Assembly (NCBI RefSeq): GCF_030818935.1
Contig: NZ_JAUTBD010000001.1
Span: 2,294,001-2,358,000 of the forward strand
Source of the DNA: Microbacterium sp. SORGH_AS_1204
GTDB taxonomy: Bacteria; Actinomycetota; Actinomycetes; Actinomycetales; Microbacteriaceae
DNA length: 64,000 nucleotides
Direction: 5' to 3'
In this document: piece after piece, positions 31,935 to 41,526 of the stretch
Numbering within the stretch: position 1 is the first letter of the stretch
Layout of the letters: each line of letters starts with the position of its first letter
Program-made: the position numbers and the translations under genes
Notes under the pieces: generated by a model
Database searches by the model: none
What the model was told of the DNA's origin: nothing
The model's input: only the letters and a program-made list of their open reading frames with translations

Positions 31935-32581
31935 CGGGCGACCTTCCACTTCTTTTCGGCTGCGTTCTGCAGCGCGGCCAGCACCAGGACCAGGATCACG
32001 AACACCGCCATGACCAGCAGGATCGTGACGAGCTGGTTCTCGCCGTTCTCACTCATGGTGGCGCGGATGTTTCCCAGGTTGACCACCGAGAAGCCCGCGG
32101 CGACCGTGGTGTTCTTCAGGAGTGCGATGAAGACGCTCATCATCGGGGGGATGACGGAACGCGTCGCCTGTGGCAGGACGATGAGCGTCATGACCTGCCC
32201 GAATCCGAGACCCAGCGCTCGCGCTGCTTCCGCCTGCCCGACAGGAACGGTGTTGATGCCGGAACGGATCGTCTCGGCGACGTACGTCGCCGTGTAGATG
32301 CCCAAACCCACGACCGCCAACTGCAGGAAGCTCCCGCGCGGCACGTCGACGAGCAGCGGCACGCAGAACGCGAAGAAGAACAGCACGAGCGTCAGCGGCG
32401 TGTTGCGGATCCAGTTGACGTAGACGGCCCCGACCGCCCGCGCGATGGGCACCGGCGAGACACGCATGGCCGCGACGATGAAGCCGAGCACGAGAGCGAT
32501 CAAGCCGCCCCCGATGAAGAGCACGACCGTTCCCCACAACGCCTGTGCCCACAGGTCGGGGTAGTCGAAGATCTGATTCAC
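31931..32581 (-). CDS. gluC: Glutamate ABC transporter permease GluC-type
   Basis: 216 residues, five helices, EAA loop ETIRSGINTVPVGQAEAARALGLGFG and KNTTVAAGFSVVNLG. Polar amino-acid permease paired with GluD. The GTG at 32581 (NQIFDYPDLW) is chosen because it follows the intercistronic stem-loop; the longer frame from 32650 would begin inside that hairpin. The ribosome site is weak. Confidence 0.9.
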   Translation of the reverse strand: MNQIFDYPDLWAQALWGTVVLFIGGGLIALVLGFIVAAMRVSPVPIARAVGAVYVNWIRNTPLTLVLFFFAFCVPLLVDVPRGSFLQLAVVGLGIYTATYVAETIRSGINTVPVGQAEAARALGLGFGQVMTLIVLPQATRSVIPPMMSVFIALLKNTTVAAGFSVVNLGNIRATMSENGENQLVTILLVMAVFVILVLVLAALQNAAEKKWKVAR

Positions 32582-32618
32582 CGCACGCTGTCCGTTCTCT
32601 GTCGTCGATTCTTCGGGT

Positions 32619-32651
32619 GGTGCGGGCGGCGCACCGGGCGCCGCCCGCACC
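32619..32651 (-). promoter_or_regulatory. Strong stem-loop between gluB and gluC
   Basis: ggtgcgggcggcgc (32619-32632) pairs perfectly with gcgccgcccgcacc (32638-32651) around a 5-nt loop, 6 bp after the gluB stop. Such a hairpin can stabilise the upstream mRNA or partly terminate, giving more binding protein than permease. Confidence 0.75.
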
Positions 32652-32657
32652 CGAGGC

Positions 32658-33578
32658 TCAGCTGACGGGGTCGACCGCCGGCTGCTCGCCGGAGACGCCC
32701 GAGGCGCCGAGGTTGGCCTCGAAGATGGCCTGCCACGTGGATCCGCCGTCGGTGAACATGGTGTTCACGAACTCCTGGAAAGCGGTGTCGCCCTTGGCGA
32801 GACCCACGCCGTAGCGCTCCTCGCTGAAGGGCTCACCGGCGATCTTCAGGTTCTCGGGGTCCTGTGCCGCGTACCCGAGGAGGATGGCCTCGTCGGTGGT
32901 GACGGCATCCACTTCGCCGTTCTTCAGCTTCTCGACGCACTGCGAGTAGGTGTCGAACTCGACGACCTGGGCGGGGGTCTGCTCGCGGATGCGCTGGATC
33001 GGCGTCGAGCCGGTGACGGAGCACACGGTCGTCTCAGCGGTCAGCGAGTCCTTGCCGGTGATGGTGTCGTTGTCGGCGGCGACGAGCAGGCCCTGGCCGG
33101 TGAGGAAGTAGGGGCCGGCGAAGGCGATCTGCTCCTTGCGCTTGTCGGTGATCGAGTAGGTGCCGACGTAGTAGTCGATGTCACCGTTGATGATCGCCTG
33201 CTCGCGGTTGGCAGAGGCGATGGCCTTGTACTCCACTTTCGACGAGTCGGCGGGGTCGAACCCGAGCGACGCGGCGATCCAGCGGGCGACGTCGACGTCG
33301 AAGCCCTTGCGCTCGCCCGAGACGGGGTCGAGGTAGCCGAGGCCGGGCTGGTCTTCCTTCACGCCGACCACGATCTTGCCGGCCGAGGTGATCTTGTCGA
33401 ACGTCGGGCTGCCCTCGATGGTGACGTCGGAGGCGACCGCGCCGTAGACGGGCTCGTCGCCGGCGCCGCCGCCCGCGCCGGGTTCGGTCGAACCGGGGGT
33501 GCCGCTGTTGCAGGCCGTCAGGGCCAGCAGGCCGGCGGCGACGATGCTCGCGCCGGCGAGAAAACGTGTCTTACGCAT
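32658..33578 (-). CDS. gluB: Glutamate-binding lipoprotein of the ABC transporter
   Basis: 306 residues. Signal peptide with lipobox LTAC (Cys23), then a short Gly-rich linker and the bacterial family 3 solute-binding fold (KIVVGVKEDQPGLGYLD, GFDVDVARWIAASLG, DYYVGTYSITDKRKEQIAFAGPYF). It captures glutamate or a similar polar amino acid at the membrane surface and delivers it to GluCD. Separated from gluA by 133 bp. Confidence 0.93.
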   Translation of the reverse strand: MRKTRFLAGASIVAAGLLALTACNSGTPGSTEPGAGGGAGDEPVYGAVASDVTIEGSPTFDKITSAGKIVVGVKEDQPGLGYLDPVSGERKGFDVDVARWIAASLGFDPADSSKVEYKAIASANREQAIINGDIDYYVGTYSITDKRKEQIAFAGPYFLTGQGLLVAADNDTITGKDSLTAETTVCSVTGSTPIQRIREQTPAQVVEFDTYSQCVEKLKNGEVDAVTTDEAILLGYAAQDPENLKIAGEPFSEERYGVGLAKGDTAFQEFVNTMFTDGGSTWQAIFEANLGASGVSGEQPAVDPVS

Positions 33579-33711
33579 GTGATGTCTCCTTGGTTACGTG
33601 TGCTGTGCGGATAGATGGGTCTGGGGGGATGGCACGGCGAAACACCCACGGGTGGGGACGCTCGCGCTTCGGCAAAGAACCTCCTCGTTCGTCGCCGTCA
33701 TGGGGGTGCCG

Positions 33712-34473
33712 TCAGTGCGTGATGAGCTTCGACAGGAAGTCTTTGGCCCGGTCGGACTGCGGGTTGGTGAAGAACTGCTCCGGAACCGCCTGCTCGACGA
33801 TCTGCCCGTCGGCCATGAACACGACGCGGTTGGCGGCCTTGCGGGCGAAGCCCATCTCGTGCGTGACGACGATCATGGTCATGCCGTCTTTGGCGAGACC
33901 GACCATCACGTCGAGCACTTCGTTGATCATCTCGGGGTCGAGCGCCGAGGTCGGCTCGTCGAACAGCATGACCTTCGGCTTCATCGCCAGGGCGCGGGCG
34001 ATCGCCACGCGCTGCTGCTGACCACCCGAGAGCTGCGCCGGGAGCTTGTCGGCCTGTTGTCCGACGCCGACGCGGTCGAGAAGAGCACGCGCCTCTTTCT
34101 CGGCATCCGCCTTCTTCATCTTGCGGACCTTGATGGGCCCCAGCGTGACGTTCTCGAGGATCGTCAGGTGCGCGAAGAGGTTGAACGACTGGAAGACCAT
34201 CCCCACGTCGGCGCGCAACTCGGCCAGGCCCTTCCCCTCTTTGGGAAGCTCCTTGCCGTCGATGGTGATCGAGCCGCTCGTGATCGTCTCGAGGCGGTTG
34301 ATGGTGCGGCACAGCGTCGACTTACCGGAACCCGAGGGGCCGATGACGACGACGACCTCGCCGCGATCGACGGTGAGATCGATGTCTTTCAGAGCCTGGA
34401 ACTGCCCGTAGTGCTTCTGGACGTCGGAAACGACGACCAGGGGCTCGGAGCTCGTCGGGGGAACGGATGCCAT
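33712..34473 (-). CDS. gluA: ATP-binding protein of the glutamate ABC transporter
   Basis: 253 residues: Walker A GPSGSGKST at 45-53, signature LSGGQQQRVAIARAL, Walker B VMLFDEPTSALD and the switch His in VVTHEMGFAR. Typical of polar amino-acid importers, which fits the downstream gluB-gluC-gluD. The start ATG 34473 has TAGGGT 7 nt upstream, so this is probably the leaderless first gene of the operon. Confidence 0.95.
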   Translation of the reverse strand: MASVPPTSSEPLVVVSDVQKHYGQFQALKDIDLTVDRGEVVVVIGPSGSGKSTLCRTINRLETITSGSITIDGKELPKEGKGLAELRADVGMVFQSFNLFAHLTILENVTLGPIKVRKMKKADAEKEARALLDRVGVGQQADKLPAQLSGGQQQRVAIARALAMKPKVMLFDEPTSALDPEMINEVLDVMVGLAKDGMTMIVVTHEMGFARKAANRVVFMADGQIVEQAVPEQFFTNPQSDRAKDFLSKLITH

Positions 34474-34549
34474 GAGCACAACCCTATGAGGATGCCGAGC
34501 GACCGACCACCTTCCGGCGCGCGCCTTAACCGTTCTGTAACAGCGTCCG

Positions 34550-35347
34550 TCAGCGCGCCCGCTGCGCAAACGCCGTCTCGTACAGGCAGACGCTCGCCGC
34601 GGTGGCGAGGTTGAGCGACTCGGCGCGGCCGTAGATCGGCAGGCGCAGCGCCAGGTCGGCGCGCGCGAGCGCCTCGTCTTCGAGACCGCGCGCCTCGTTG
34701 CCGAACAGCCACGCGGTCGGCTCGGAGAGGAGGTCCCGGGAGGCCAGGAAATCCTCGCCCTGCACATCGGCGGCGACGACCCGCAGGCCCGCCTCGTGCA
34801 TGCGCTCCACCACATCGGCGAGCTCCAGGTCGACCGCGACCGGCAGGTGGAACAGAGAACCCGTGGTCGAGCGGACGACCTTCGGGTTGTACGGATCGAC
34901 CGTCCGGCCGGTGAGGATCACGGCATCCGCACCCGCAGCGTCGGCCGCACGGATGATGGTGCCGAGGTTGCCCGGGTCGCGCACCTCCTCGCAGATCGCG
35001 ACGAGACGCGGGCCCGCCGCGAGCACGTCGCGCAGAGCCGTGGGCGATTGTCGCGCCACCGCGACGATGCCCTGCGGGGTCACCGTGTCGGCCATGGCGT
35101 CCAGGACCGCCTCCGTCGTGTACTGCAGATCGATGCCGGCCTCTTCGGCGGCATCGCGCACGTCGGCGTGCTTCTCGAGCGCGGCCGGTGTGGCGTACAC
35201 CTCGAGCACCGTCTCCGGCGCGAATGCGAGGGCCTCTCGCGCGGCCTGCGGCCCCTCGAGGAGGAACAGGCCGGTCTCCTGACGGGCGGCGCGCTTGCTC
35301 AGCTTCGCCACGGCGCGCACGCGGGGCGAACGGGGGTTCTCGAGCAC
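34550..35347 (-). CDS. TrmH/SpoU family RNA 2'-O-methyltransferase
   Basis: 265 residues: an N-terminal substrate-binding domain ([24 protein letters not shown]), then the SPOUT fold with [31 protein letters not shown] and the C-terminal [13 protein letters not shown]. The three SpoU motifs are intact. The substrate is rRNA or tRNA; the exact nucleotide cannot be told. The GTG at 35347 follows TACACT by 6 nt, which decides the start over an upstream ATG. Confidence 0.92.
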   Translation of the reverse strand: MLENPRSPRVRAVAKLSKRAARQETGLFLLEGPQAAREALAFAPETVLEVYATPAALEKHADVRDAAEEAGIDLQYTTEAVLDAMADTVTPQGIVAVARQSPTALRDVLAAGPRLVAICEEVRDPGNLGTIIRAADAAGADAVILTGRTVDPYNPKVVRSTTGSLFHLPVAVDLELADVVERMHEAGLRVVAADVQGEDFLASRDLLSEPTAWLFGNEARGLEDEALARADLALRLPIYGRAESLNLATAASVCLYETAFAQRAR

Positions 35348-35463
35348 GCCCTCAGTGTATGGCTCCCCCGGCATGCGCTCTGAATGCCGCGCGGGGTCGC
35401 CGCAACGCACGCCGTTCGAGCCACCGCGGGAGTCGTGCGCGACGCGCGCCCCGGCGGGAACGA

Positions 35464-35499
35464 CGGAACGGGCGCCCTCCGAAGAGGACGCCCGTTCCG
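35464..35499 (-). terminator. Terminator of infC-rpmI-rplT
   Basis: cggaacgggcg (35464-35474) pairs with cgcccgttccg (35489-35499), 15 bp after the rplT stop. Confidence 0.85.
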
Positions 35500-35513
35500 G
35501 GAGAAGACGCGAC

Positions 35514-35897
35514 TTACGCGGACTTCGGAGCGTTGACGTCGCTGGGCAGCGCAGCCTTGGCGGTCTGCACGAGCGAGGCGAACACGGCCGGCTCGTTCAC
35601 GGCGAGCTCGGCGAGCATGCGACGGTCGACCTGCACACCCGCGAGGCCGAGGCCCTGGATGAAGCGGTTGTAGGTCAGGCCGTTCTGGCGCGACGCGGCG
35701 TTGATGCGCTGGATCCACAGGCGACGGAAGTCGCCCTTGCGCTTGCGACGGTCACGGTACGCGTAGACGAGCGAGTGGGTGACCTGCTCCTTGGCCTTGC
35801 GGTACAGGCGCGAACGCTGACCGCGGTAACCGGAGGCGCGCTCGAGGATGACGCGACGCTTCTTGTGGGCGTTTACAGCCCGCTTGACTCTAGCCAT
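35514..35897 (-). CDS. rplT: Ribosomal protein L20
   Basis: 127 residues, very basic, beginning [15 protein letters not shown] and containing [16 protein letters not shown] and [15 protein letters not shown]. Early 23S assembly protein. Last gene of the infC operon in the classic order. The C-terminal tail [18 protein letters not shown] is about 10 residues longer than in E. coli. Confidence 0.98.
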   Translation of the reverse strand: MARVKRAVNAHKKRRVILERASGYRGQRSRLYRKAKEQVTHSLVYAYRDRRKRKGDFRRLWIQRINAASRQNGLTYNRFIQGLGLAGVQVDRRMLAELAVNEPAVFASLVQTAKAALPSDVNAPKSA

Positions 35898-35926
35898 TTC
35901 TGTTTCTTCCTAACGTGCGTCGGCGC

Positions 35927-36121
35927 TCAGAGGCCGAGGAGCTTCTTGGCGACCTTCGAGTCACCGGCGGCCAGGACCTGCTCCTGGTTCAGGCGGCGGG
36001 TGCGCTTCGAGGCCTTGCCTTCGAGGTTGTGGCGCATGCCGGCCTGCTGCTTCATGAGCTTGCCGCTACCGGTGAGCTTGAAGCGCTTCTTGGCGCCCGA
36101 GTGGGTCTTCTGCTTCGGCAT
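35927..36121 (-). CDS. rpmI: Ribosomal protein L35
   Basis: 64 residues, starting [21 protein letters not shown], fully typical of bL35. Lies between infC (48 bp away) and rplT (29 bp away). Confidence 0.98.
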   Translation of the reverse strand: MPKQKTHSGAKKRFKLTGSGKLMKQQAGMRHNLEGKASKRTRRLNQEQVLAAGDSKVAKKLLGL

Positions 36122-36168
36122 CTGTCTTCCTTCGTTGGTGTTCCCGCCGGAGCGGGAGTCTGGAGGCG

Positions 36169-36795
36169 TTACTCGGCGGGGGCCGAGGGGGGCGTTGCTT
36201 CCGGGGCCGAGTCGCCACGGGCGGCGCTGCGCGCAGCCTCGCGGTTCGCCGCGCGCTGCGCGTTCTGCTCGGTCTTGACCTCGGACTTGTTCTTGTGAGG
36301 AGCGACCACCATCACCATGTTGCGACCGTCGATCGTGGGGTTCGACTCGACGGTGCCGAACTCGGCGACGTCTTCGGCGAACTTGCGGAGCAGGCGCACA
36401 CCCTGCTCCGGACGCGACTGCTCGCGGCCGCGGAACAGGATCATGGCCTTCACCTTGTCGCCCGCCTGGAGGAAGCCCTCGGCGCGCTTGAGCTTGGTGA
36501 TGTAGTCGTGGGCCTCGATCTTCAAGCGGAACCGAACCTCTTTGAGGACCGTGTTCGCCTGGTTACGACGCGTTTCCTTGGCCTTCTGAGCGGCCTCGTA
36601 CTTGAACTTGCCGTAATCCATGATCTTGACCACGGGCGGCTTCGAGCTCGGCGCAACCTCGACCAGGTCGAGGTCCGCTTCCTGGGCCAGGCGCAGCGCA
36701 GCTTCGATGCGGACGATGCCGACCTGCTCGCCGTTGGGTCCGACGAGACGGACCTCCGGGACTCGGATGCGCTCGTTGGTGCGGGGATCGCTGAT
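36169..36795 (-). CDS. infC: Translation initiation factor IF-3, AUC start
   Basis: 208 residues: N-domain [23 protein letters not shown], linker, C-domain [16 protein letters not shown]... with [14 protein letters not shown]. It has an extra Ala/Glu-rich tail (about 30 residues) after KNKSEV, usual in actinobacteria. The frame has no ATG or GTG before the conserved N-domain; an AGGAG sits 6 nt before an ATC codon at 36795 that precedes SDPRTNER. Rare AUU/AUC starts in infC support IF-3 autoregulation by initiation fidelity. The first in-frame ATG (36633) would delete the whole N-domain. Confidence 0.95.
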   Translation of the reverse strand: MSDPRTNERIRVPEVRLVGPNGEQVGIVRIEAALRLAQEADLDLVEVAPSSKPPVVKIMDYGKFKYEAAQKAKETRRNQANTVLKEVRFRLKIEAHDYITKLKRAEGFLQAGDKVKAMILFRGREQSRPEQGVRLLRKFAEDVAEFGTVESNPTIDGRNMVMVVAPHKNKSEVKTEQNAQRAANREAARSAARGDSAPEATPPSAPAE

Positions 36796-37040
36796 GCGGA
36801 ACTCCTCTTGTGTGCGGATGACGGCCGCCGCGATCCGATCGAATCGCGGGCGAAGAGGAGAAACACGCCACCCGGCACGGTGCTGTCAGCACCGGCTTCT
36901 GCACCCAGACGACACCATGCAAGACGGAGCGGAGTGCGGGAACCCGGTAGCCTGGAGCGGCAAGCGCGGGTGGGATGCGATCCTCTTTCGTACGGAGCGG
37001 AAAGCTCCGAAGCCCGCAACAGTCTAGCAGAGAGAACCAC
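36796..37040 (-). promoter_or_regulatory. Structured infC leader and divergent promoter region
   Basis: 245 bp between infC and the divergent DUF1844 gene. On the infC strand there are clear hairpins: CGGTGCT/AGCACCG with a 3-nt loop (36878-36894), GGAGC/GCTCC around 36995-37012, and GATCCGATCGAATC near 36832-36845. The ribosome site AAGAGGAG lies at the end. I infer a long structured 5' leader; the exact transcription start is not evident. Confidence 0.5.
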
Positions 37041-37466
37041 GTGGACACGATCCCCTCCGACCAGCCCGCCGACGACCACCCCGCGCACCGCCACGGAGGC
37101 GAAGACGAACGGCTCGCCCGCTGGGAAGAGCAGGAGCGCGCGGCATCCGCCGCCACCCGCGACATCGCCGACGTGCCCGCGGTCGAGGTCATCACCACCG
37201 CGGCCGTGCACCTCATGAGCGCCGCCGCCGTCAAGACCGGCCTGGCCGACGACCCCGCCAACCAGCTCGACCTCGACGAAGCCCGCAAGCTCATCAACGC
37301 CCTCGCCGGCCTCATCACGGCCGGAGCCCCCGAGATCAGCGACATGCACGCGCGATCGCTGCGCGACGGGCTGCGGTCGCTGCAACTCGCGTTCCGCGAG
37401 GCGTCGACCATCCAGGACCCCATCGGGAAGGGACCGGGGGAGAAATGGACGGGTCCCGTCACGTAG
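37041..37466 (+). CDS. DUF1844 family protein
   Basis: 141 residues. The conserved core is [43 protein letters not shown], matching DUF1844, a small helical family of unknown function often near infC in actinobacteria. The N-terminal 40 residues are charged and poorly conserved. The GTG at 37041, after AGAGAGAA, is chosen because the upstream extension overlaps the infC leader. Confidence 0.85.
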   Translation: MDTIPSDQPADDHPAHRHGGEDERLARWEEQERAASAATRDIADVPAVEVITTAAVHLMSAAAVKTGLADDPANQLDLDEARKLINALAGLITAGAPEISDMHARSLRDGLRSLQLAFREASTIQDPIGKGPGEKWTGPVT

Positions 37467-37493
37467 GTCGTTCGTTCTGGGGGTACCGGCTAC

Positions 37494-37561
37494 GGGGTGC
37501 CCCTTGTCTGAGGTCGAGAACGGGGCCCCTTCCCCGATCGACCTCAGACAAGGGGCACCCC
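37494..37561. terminator. Large palindrome after the DUF1844 gene
   Basis: 23-bp perfect arms: 37494-37516 (ggggtgccccttgtctgagg plus tcg) and 37539-37561, with a 22-nt loop aga..ccccgat. It is placed 28 bp after the DUF1844 stop and probably ends both this transcript and that of the facing glycosyltransferase. The right arm is also the tail of the 93-bp repeat that follows. Confidence 0.65.
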
Positions 37562-37570
37562 TTCGCCTGT

Positions 37571-37884
37571 GCCGCAGGACGACTCCTCCGTAACACCCAG
37601 GCAGGTATGGAGCTTGGAGCCCCACCCCAGTTGCCTTGAGAAGGGGGCATCACTGCGCCCTGTGCCGCAGGATGACTCCTCCGTGACACCCGAGGGGTAT
37701 GGAGAACGGGGCCGCTTCCCCGATCGACCTCAGACAAGGGGCACTCCTTCGCCTGTGCCGCAGGACGACTCCTCCGTGACACCCGAGGGGTATGGAGAAC
37801 GGGGCCGCTTCCCCGATCGACCTCAGACAAGAGGCACCCCTTCGCCTGTGCCGCAGGACGACTCCTCCGTGACACCCGAGGGGC
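37571..37884. repeat. 93-bp tandem repeat array
   Basis: Units begin with gccgcaggacgactcctccg at 37571, 37664, 37757 and (partial) 37850, an exact 93-bp period. Units 2 and 3 are nearly identical; unit 1 has a diverged middle; a further half-unit precedes 37571. Each unit carries gaacggggccgcttccccg and a cctcagacaaggggcac tail that matches the preceding palindrome. Because 93 is a multiple of three, both strands stay open as false ORFs of repetitive peptides; I treat them as noncoding. The stretch 37467-37927 contains nothing else. Confidence 0.9.
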
Positions 37885-37927
37885 GACCGCGGGGCCCGCG
37901 ACCTTCTTCGTGCGCCGGCGCGAAGGG

Positions 37928-39202
37928 TCAGCGGGGGCGGGTCGTCAGAAGGTGGTGGGTGATCTCGGCGAGGGCATCGTGCTGCGCGGCGTCTGCGGCG
38001 AGGCGCCGAGCCGCCGAACGGTACGACGCCTCGGACAGCACGGCATCCACCGCCCGCGCGATCGCGGCCGCATCGGGGGTTCCGGTGCGCAGATCGATGC
38101 CGGCGCCCGTCCACGCGACGCGCGCGGCGACCTCGGGCTTGTCCTCGGTGTCGCCGGCCACCACCACGGGAACGCCCGCGGCCAGCGCCGCCTGCACACC
38201 CCCGAAGCCGCCGTTCGTGACGAAGACATCGGTGCGGGGCAGCAACAGGTCGTACGGCAGATAGCTCGCCGCACGGGCGTTCGCCGGCAGCGGCCCGAGA
38301 TCATCGACCTGCCGGCCGCCGGCGCTGACGACGACGGTGACGTCGCGGTCGGCGAGGGCCGCCAGCGTCGGACGCACGAGCCGACCGAAGTCGTGGTTGT
38401 CGATCGTGCCCTGCGTGACGTGCACGATCGGGCGCGTCGCGTCGAGGTCGTCCCACCACGGCGGCAGCGGCGCACCCGAGCCCGGCTGCGGCAGGACGCC
38501 GACGAAACGGGTATTGCCGTCGAGGTCGGGGCGCGGGTACTCCAGGCTCGCCGGCCCCGTCTGCAAGAACCGGTCGAACTGGCCCGAGAGGTCCATGACG
38601 AAGCCCCGCGGTCCCGCACCGCAGCGCGCGAGCGCGCGCACCGCAGCTCGCTGGGTGGGCCGGAAGACCAGGCGCCGGGCCGCGATGTTCATCACCGCGA
38701 AGCGTGCGCGATCCATCGCATTGCGGGCGGGCGCGAGAGCCATGCCGTACGGTCCCAACTCGCGCGATGACTGCGACAGCGGCGTGACCCCGAGCGCGAG
38801 GATCGGCGGGCGATCGGCATCCCGGTCCAGAACGGGAAGGACACCGCCGAATGCGCCGTCGACGAGCACCGCGTCGGGGCGGAGGGAGGCGATCGCCTCC
38901 GCCACTGCGGCGTACTGGTCGGGGATGGGTTCGATGAAGATCGTGCGGATGTCGTACTGGGCCTGCTTCAGCCCGCGGTACTTCCCGCGCTCGGGCAGAT
39001 ACAGGTCGGGGCGCCGGTCGTCGTAGTCGGCGACTCCGCCCAGAGCCCGGAAGTCCGCGCCGATGGATGCCACACGTTCGCGAAAGCGCGTGCCGGTGAG
39101 CACTGTGACGCGGTGTCGCTCGCGTACGAGGTGCGCGGCGACCTGCAGGATCGGGCCGACGTGCCCGTGAATGGGGTTCGAGGCGAGGAGGACGGTCACC
39201 AT
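37928..39202 (-). CDS. GT1-family glycosyltransferase (MGT-like)
   Basis: 424 residues of GT-B fold: N-terminal VLLASNPIHGHVGPILQVAAHLV (acceptor domain, conserved GHVGP), and C-terminal HVTQGTIDNHDFGRLVRPTL and VTNGGFGGVQAALAAGVPVVVAGDTEDKPEVAARV, close to the UDP-sugar-binding block of macrolide glycosyltransferases. It transfers a sugar from a nucleotide-sugar donor to a small hydrophobic acceptor; acceptor unknown. Isolated gene, no biosynthetic cluster around it. Confidence 0.9.
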   Translation of the reverse strand: MVTVLLASNPIHGHVGPILQVAAHLVRERHRVTVLTGTRFRERVASIGADFRALGGVADYDDRRPDLYLPERGKYRGLKQAQYDIRTIFIEPIPDQYAAVAEAIASLRPDAVLVDGAFGGVLPVLDRDADRPPILALGVTPLSQSSRELGPYGMALAPARNAMDRARFAVMNIAARRLVFRPTQRAAVRALARCGAGPRGFVMDLSGQFDRFLQTGPASLEYPRPDLDGNTRFVGVLPQPGSGAPLPPWWDDLDATRPIVHVTQGTIDNHDFGRLVRPTLAALADRDVTVVVSAGGRQVDDLGPLPANARAASYLPYDLLLPRTDVFVTNGGFGGVQAALAAGVPVVVAGDTEDKPEVAARVAWTGAGIDLRTGTPDAAAIARAVDAVLSEASYRSAARRLAADAAQHDALAEITHHLLTTRPR

Positions 39203-39277
39203 GGGTGCACCCTTTCCGAGGGAGGGTCGCTCCCACGGTAGCGTCGCCGGCGTCCCCGGCCTCTTTTCCCGACGCGC

Positions 39278-40099
39278 TCAGGCGGCGGTACTGCGGTGCA
39301 GCTTCACGGTGAGCGAATCGACCAGAACCGCGATACGGTCGTCGGCGGCCCAGCGGCGGGCGACGCGCGCCAGCACGGCATCCAGTTCCTCTTGCTCGAG
39401 GCCCGCCATCAGCTGCAGATGCACGACGAGCTCGGGGCCGCGAAGACGCCCGGTGGGATCCCCCGACTCGACGGCCAGGTCGAGCACGGCGAGCTCCCCG
39501 GAGATGCTCTCCTGCAAGCCCGTGAAGATCGTCGGCGACGTGTGCGCCGGCTCCCACGGCTCGCCCTGGGCGATGGCCCACACGGCGGGGCGACGGATGA
39601 CGAACTCCGTCTCCGAGGCCGGGTCGATGACGATGAGGTCAGTGTCCTCCGAGGCCGCGGCCAACGCCGTACGCCGACCGTCGGCGGGAACGGGGCGGGC
39701 CAGTGCATCCCACGTCTGCAGCGCCGTGACGGAGGTGAAGACCGGCAGCACCTTGCGGCCATCGGGCGCGGCGACCGTGACGATCGACAGTTCCTGCGTC
39801 TTGTCGACCTCCAGCCCGTGCGCGCCGACCCCGTGGTCGCCCTTCTCGGCGACGAGCGGAATCAGCAGCCGCGCCTCACGGTAGGCGTCGACCACGGCGC
39901 CCGCTCCCCCTTCGCCCGCGCGGAACGCCAGCAGAGCGGACAGCAGCGCCGGATCGGCCGAGCCGTCGTCGCCCGCGTGCGGGTTCGCCTCGAAACTCCG
40001 GCCCTCCCAGGGGACACCGGCGGAGTCGCCATCGGCCCCGAGGGGACCGTGGCCGTGCGATGCGCCGTGGTCGGAGGTGCCGTCAGTGTCCGGCGACAT
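39278..40099 (-). CDS. SseB-like family protein
   Basis: 273 residues. The core [14 protein letters not shown]...[36 protein letters not shown] is the SseB N-terminal domain (named after E. coli enhanced serine sensitivity). The first 45 residues are Gly/His/Asp-rich. The function is uncertain. The start ATG at 40099 overlaps the priA stop by 17 bp, so it is the tail gene of the his operon; this order is common in Microbacteriaceae. Confidence 0.85.
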   Translation of the reverse strand: MSPDTDGTSDHGASHGHGPLGADGDSAGVPWEGRSFEANPHAGDDGSADPALLSALLAFRAGEGGAGAVVDAYREARLLIPLVAEKGDHGVGAHGLEVDKTQELSIVTVAAPDGRKVLPVFTSVTALQTWDALARPVPADGRRTALAAASEDTDLIVIDPASETEFVIRRPAVWAIAQGEPWEPAHTSPTIFTGLQESISGELAVLDLAVESGDPTGRLRGPELVVHLQLMAGLEQEELDAVLARVARRWAADDRIAVLVDSLTVKLHRSTAA

Positions 40100-40829
40100 C
40101 CAGGGCCTCAGCGAGCGTGAACTGCCCCGCATAGAGCGCCTTGCCCACGATCGCACCCTCGACGCCCAGGGGAACGAGGTCGCGCAGCGCCGCGATGTCG
40201 TCGAGGCTCGACACGCCGCCCGAGGCGACGATCGGCTTGGGGGTGCGCTGCGTCATCTCGCGCAGCAGCTCGATGTTGGGGCCGCGCAGCGTTCCGTCCT
40301 TGGTGACGTCGGTGACGACGTAGCGGCTGCAACCGGCGTCTTCGAGACGCTCGAGCACGGTCCAGAGGTCACCGCCGTCGCGCGTCCACCCGCGAGCCGC
40401 GAGGGTGGTGCCGCGCACGTCGAGACCGACCGCGATGGCCTCGCCGTAGCGGTTGATGACGTCGGCCGCCCACTCGGGGTTCTCGAGGGCCGCGGTACCG
40501 AGGTTGATGCGGCTCGCGCCGCTCTCGAGCGCAGCTTCGAGCGTGCGGTCGTCGCGGATGCCGCCGGACAGCTCGACCTGCACGCCCTTGACCTGCTTGA
40601 TGACCTTGCGCATCACGTTCGCGTTGCTGCCACGTCCGAAGGCGGCGTCGAGATCCACCAGGTGGATCCACTGCGCACCCTGGCGGGCGAAGTCCGCGGC
40701 GGCATCGACGGGGTCGCCGTAGCTGGTCTCGGTACCGGCCTCACCCTGGGTCAGACGGACGGCCTTGCCGTCGGCGACATCGACCGCGGGAAGCAGCACA
40801 AGTTCGGGCGTGGACGCGAAATCGTTCAT
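40083..40829 (-). CDS. priA: Phosphoribosyl isomerase A (bifunctional HisA/TrpF)
   Basis: 248 residues, (beta-alpha)8 barrel: [13 protein letters not shown] with catalytic Asp17, [10 protein letters not shown], and [14 protein letters not shown] with the second Asp. In actinobacteria without trpF this enzyme serves both histidine and tryptophan synthesis; I therefore use priA, but the bifunctionality is inferred. It follows hisH by 46 bp. Confidence 0.93.
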   Translation of the reverse strand: MNDFASTPELVLLPAVDVADGKAVRLTQGEAGTETSYGDPVDAAADFARQGAQWIHLVDLDAAFGRGSNANVMRKVIKQVKGVQVELSGGIRDDRTLEAALESGASRINLGTAALENPEWAADVINRYGEAIAVGLDVRGTTLAARGWTRDGGDLWTVLERLEDAGCSRYVVTDVTKDGTLRGPNIELLREMTQRTPKPIVASGGVSSLDDIAALRDLVPLGVEGAIVGKALYAGQFTLAEALDVAGH

Positions 40830-40875
40830 GGCTCCTCGCACCCTTCGGCGCATCTCGCCGAGCCGGGGCACGAGG

Positions 40876-41526
40876 TCACACAGTAGTCGTGCGCAGCCCG
40901 TCGATCCAATTGGACAGAAGGCGGATGCCGGCTTCGCCCGACTTCTCAGGGTGGAACTGCGTCGCCGCGAGCGGCCCGTTCTCGACCGCCGCGATGAACG
41001 GTGCGCCATAGGTGCACCACGTCACGGACGGCTGCGGGAAGGGCGGTGTGACCTCGAGCGACCACTCCTGCGCACCGTAGGAGTGCACGAAGTAGAAGCG
41101 TTCGTCTTCGATGCCCTCGAACAGGCGCGAGCCCTCGCCGACGGTGACGGTGTTCCAGCCCATGTGGGGCAGCACCGGAGCCTGCAGTTCGGCGATCGTA
41201 CCCGGCCACTCCCCCAGTCCGGGGGTGTCGGCGCCACGCTCGATGCCGCGGTCGAACATGACCTGCATGCCGACGCAGATGCCGAGCACCGGGCGCCCGC
41301 CCGCGAGACGGCGATCGATGATCTCCCCGCCGCGGCTCGCGTTCAGCGAGTCCATCACCGCGCGGAAGGCGCCGACGCCCGGCACGAGCAGCCCGTCCGC
41401 GTCGAGCAGCAGCGAGCGGTCGGAGGTCAGGCGCGCATCGGCACCGGCCTCGACCAGCGCCTTGACGGCCGAGTGCACATTGCCCGACCCGTAGTCGAGG
41501 ACCGCGACGATCGGTTTGGCGGTCAC
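40876..41526 (-). CDS. hisH: Imidazole glycerol phosphate synthase, glutaminase subunit
   Basis: 216 residues, class I amidotransferase: [10 protein letters not shown] at the start, nucleophile Cys84 in LGICVGMQ, and the His/Glu pair in QFHPEKSG. It supplies ammonia to HisF, which is not in this window. Start overlaps the hisB stop by 4 bp. Confidence 0.97.
   Translation of the reverse strand: MTAKPIVAVLDYGSGNVHSAVKALVEAGADARLTSDRSLLLDADGLLVPGVGAFRAVMDSLNASRGGEIIDRRLAGGRPVLGICVGMQVMFDRGIERGADTPGLGEWPGTIAELQAPVLPHMGWNTVTVGEGSRLFEGIEDERFYFVHSYGAQEWSLEVTPPFPQPSVTWCTYGAPFIAAVENGPLAATQFHPEKSGEAGIRLLSNWIDGLRTTTV

Noticed and set aside
37459..38264. Long open frames on both strands through the 93-bp repeats
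   Set aside because: The 93-bp period is divisible by three, so repeats keep frames open. The peptides are Arg/Ser/Pro-rich repeats with no known domain, and no ribosome site or -10 box fits.
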